Below, piece after piece: positions 5,795 through 5,970 of a stretch of 5,970 bases of DNA. Position 1 is the first letter of the stretch. Each line of letters opens with the position of its first letter. A program made the translations under genes and the position numbers. Origin of the DNA: Bacillota bacterium (GTDB taxonomy: Bacteria; Bacillota; Clostridia; Acetivibrionales; DSM-1351); assembly GCA_023436515.1 (NCBI GenBank), contig JAEZIV010000153.1, forward strand, positions 1-5,970, read 5' to 3'. The notes under the pieces were generated by a model, which did not search any database, had not been told where the DNA came from, and saw nothing but the letters and a program-made list of their open reading frames with translations.

Positions 5795-5823
5795 ATTATA
5801 TAATATTTGTTACAGATTTCCAA
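5795..5823 (-). promoter_or_regulatory. Sigma-A promoter for the six-gene run
   Basis: On the minus strand there is TTGGAA at 5818-5823, a 17-nt spacer and a perfect TATAAT at 5795-5800. The start is expected near 5788, giving a leader of about 73 nt to the GNAT ATG. This is the best promoter match in the window. The start falls within the 5' arm of the hairpin. Confidence 0.7.
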
Positions 5824-5860
5824 ACACAAACTAGGTTATTAATCTAATAAACAATGTGAT

Positions 5861-5970
5861 TTATGCCTCAAAAAGCTCAATAAAATGCCTTGCAATAGCT
5901 TTTAGGTAACGGTTTTTTGACCAGATGATTGCTGTCCCTATATTTAGAAAGGAATTCTTCAGGTCAATAT
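5861..5970 (-). CDS. LysR-family transcriptional regulator, C-terminal end only
   Basis: A frame open from the right edge gives 35 residues and stops at TAA 5861-5863. The tail NIGTAIIWSKNRYLKAIARHFIELF matches the end of the LysR substrate-binding domain, where an aliphatic-IxWxKNRYLxxxAxxFIxxF pattern is common. The DNA-binding part and most of the effector domain lie outside the window, so ligand and targets cannot be inferred. It lies in the same direction as the six-gene run, not divergent, and is separated from it by a hairpin and a promoter. Confidence 0.7.
   Translation of the reverse strand, partial: IDLKNSFLNIGTAIIWSKNRYLKAIARHFIELFEA

Noticed and set aside
5716..5829. N-terminal hydrophobic extension of the first GNAT protein, which would look like a membrane segment
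   Set aside because: The codons coincide with the -35/-10 boxes and the terminator hairpin, and a ribosome binding site supports the start at 5715.

Overview
The window looks like a low-GC Firmicute chromosome, most likely a clostridium. The DNA is AT-rich, the ribosome binding sites are AGGAGG-like, one gene starts with TTG, and the proteins have the Lys/Ile/Glu/Asn-rich make-up usual in that group. The species is not identified. Every gene I can support lies on the minus strand, so transcription runs from high to low coordinates. The plus-strand open frames are shadows.

In transcription order, the right edge (5861-5970) holds the last 35 codons of a LysR-type regulator. A strong sigma-A-like promoter (5795-5823) follows, abutting an intrinsic-terminator-like hairpin (5756-5794). 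Six closely spaced genes come next: a GNAT acetyltransferase (5218-5715), a xylose-isomerase-like TIM-barrel protein (4250-5152), a divergent GpsA-type NAD(P)-dependent glycerol-3-phosphate dehydrogenase with a TTG start (3199-4158), a PPOX/FMN split-barrel protein (2741-3157), a DinB-fold protein (2002-2709) and a second, larger GNAT protein (1231-1995). Gaps are 65, 91, 41, 31 and 6 nt, so they are probably co-transcribed, with a possible extra promoter before the dehydrogenase.

A 337-nt stretch without a convincing intact gene (894-1230) follows. It carries a candidate promoter, a perfect 14-bp palindrome at the expected transcription start, and small open frames that may be gene debris. 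After it come a GrpB-family tail lacking its N-terminal half (675-893) and, one base later, a WYL-domain DeoR/YafY-type regulator that runs off the left edge (1-673).

The likely functions of the six-gene run are an acyl transfer, a sugar or polyol isomerase/epimerase-type step, a polyol-phosphate or ketone NAD(P) redox step, a flavin protein, a metal- or thiol-dependent DinB enzyme and a second acyl transfer. I do not recognise this as a named pathway. It may be a small tailoring or detoxification operon, or a loose collection of accessory genes. No CRISPR array, tRNA, rRNA, insertion sequence or recognisable defence system was seen.
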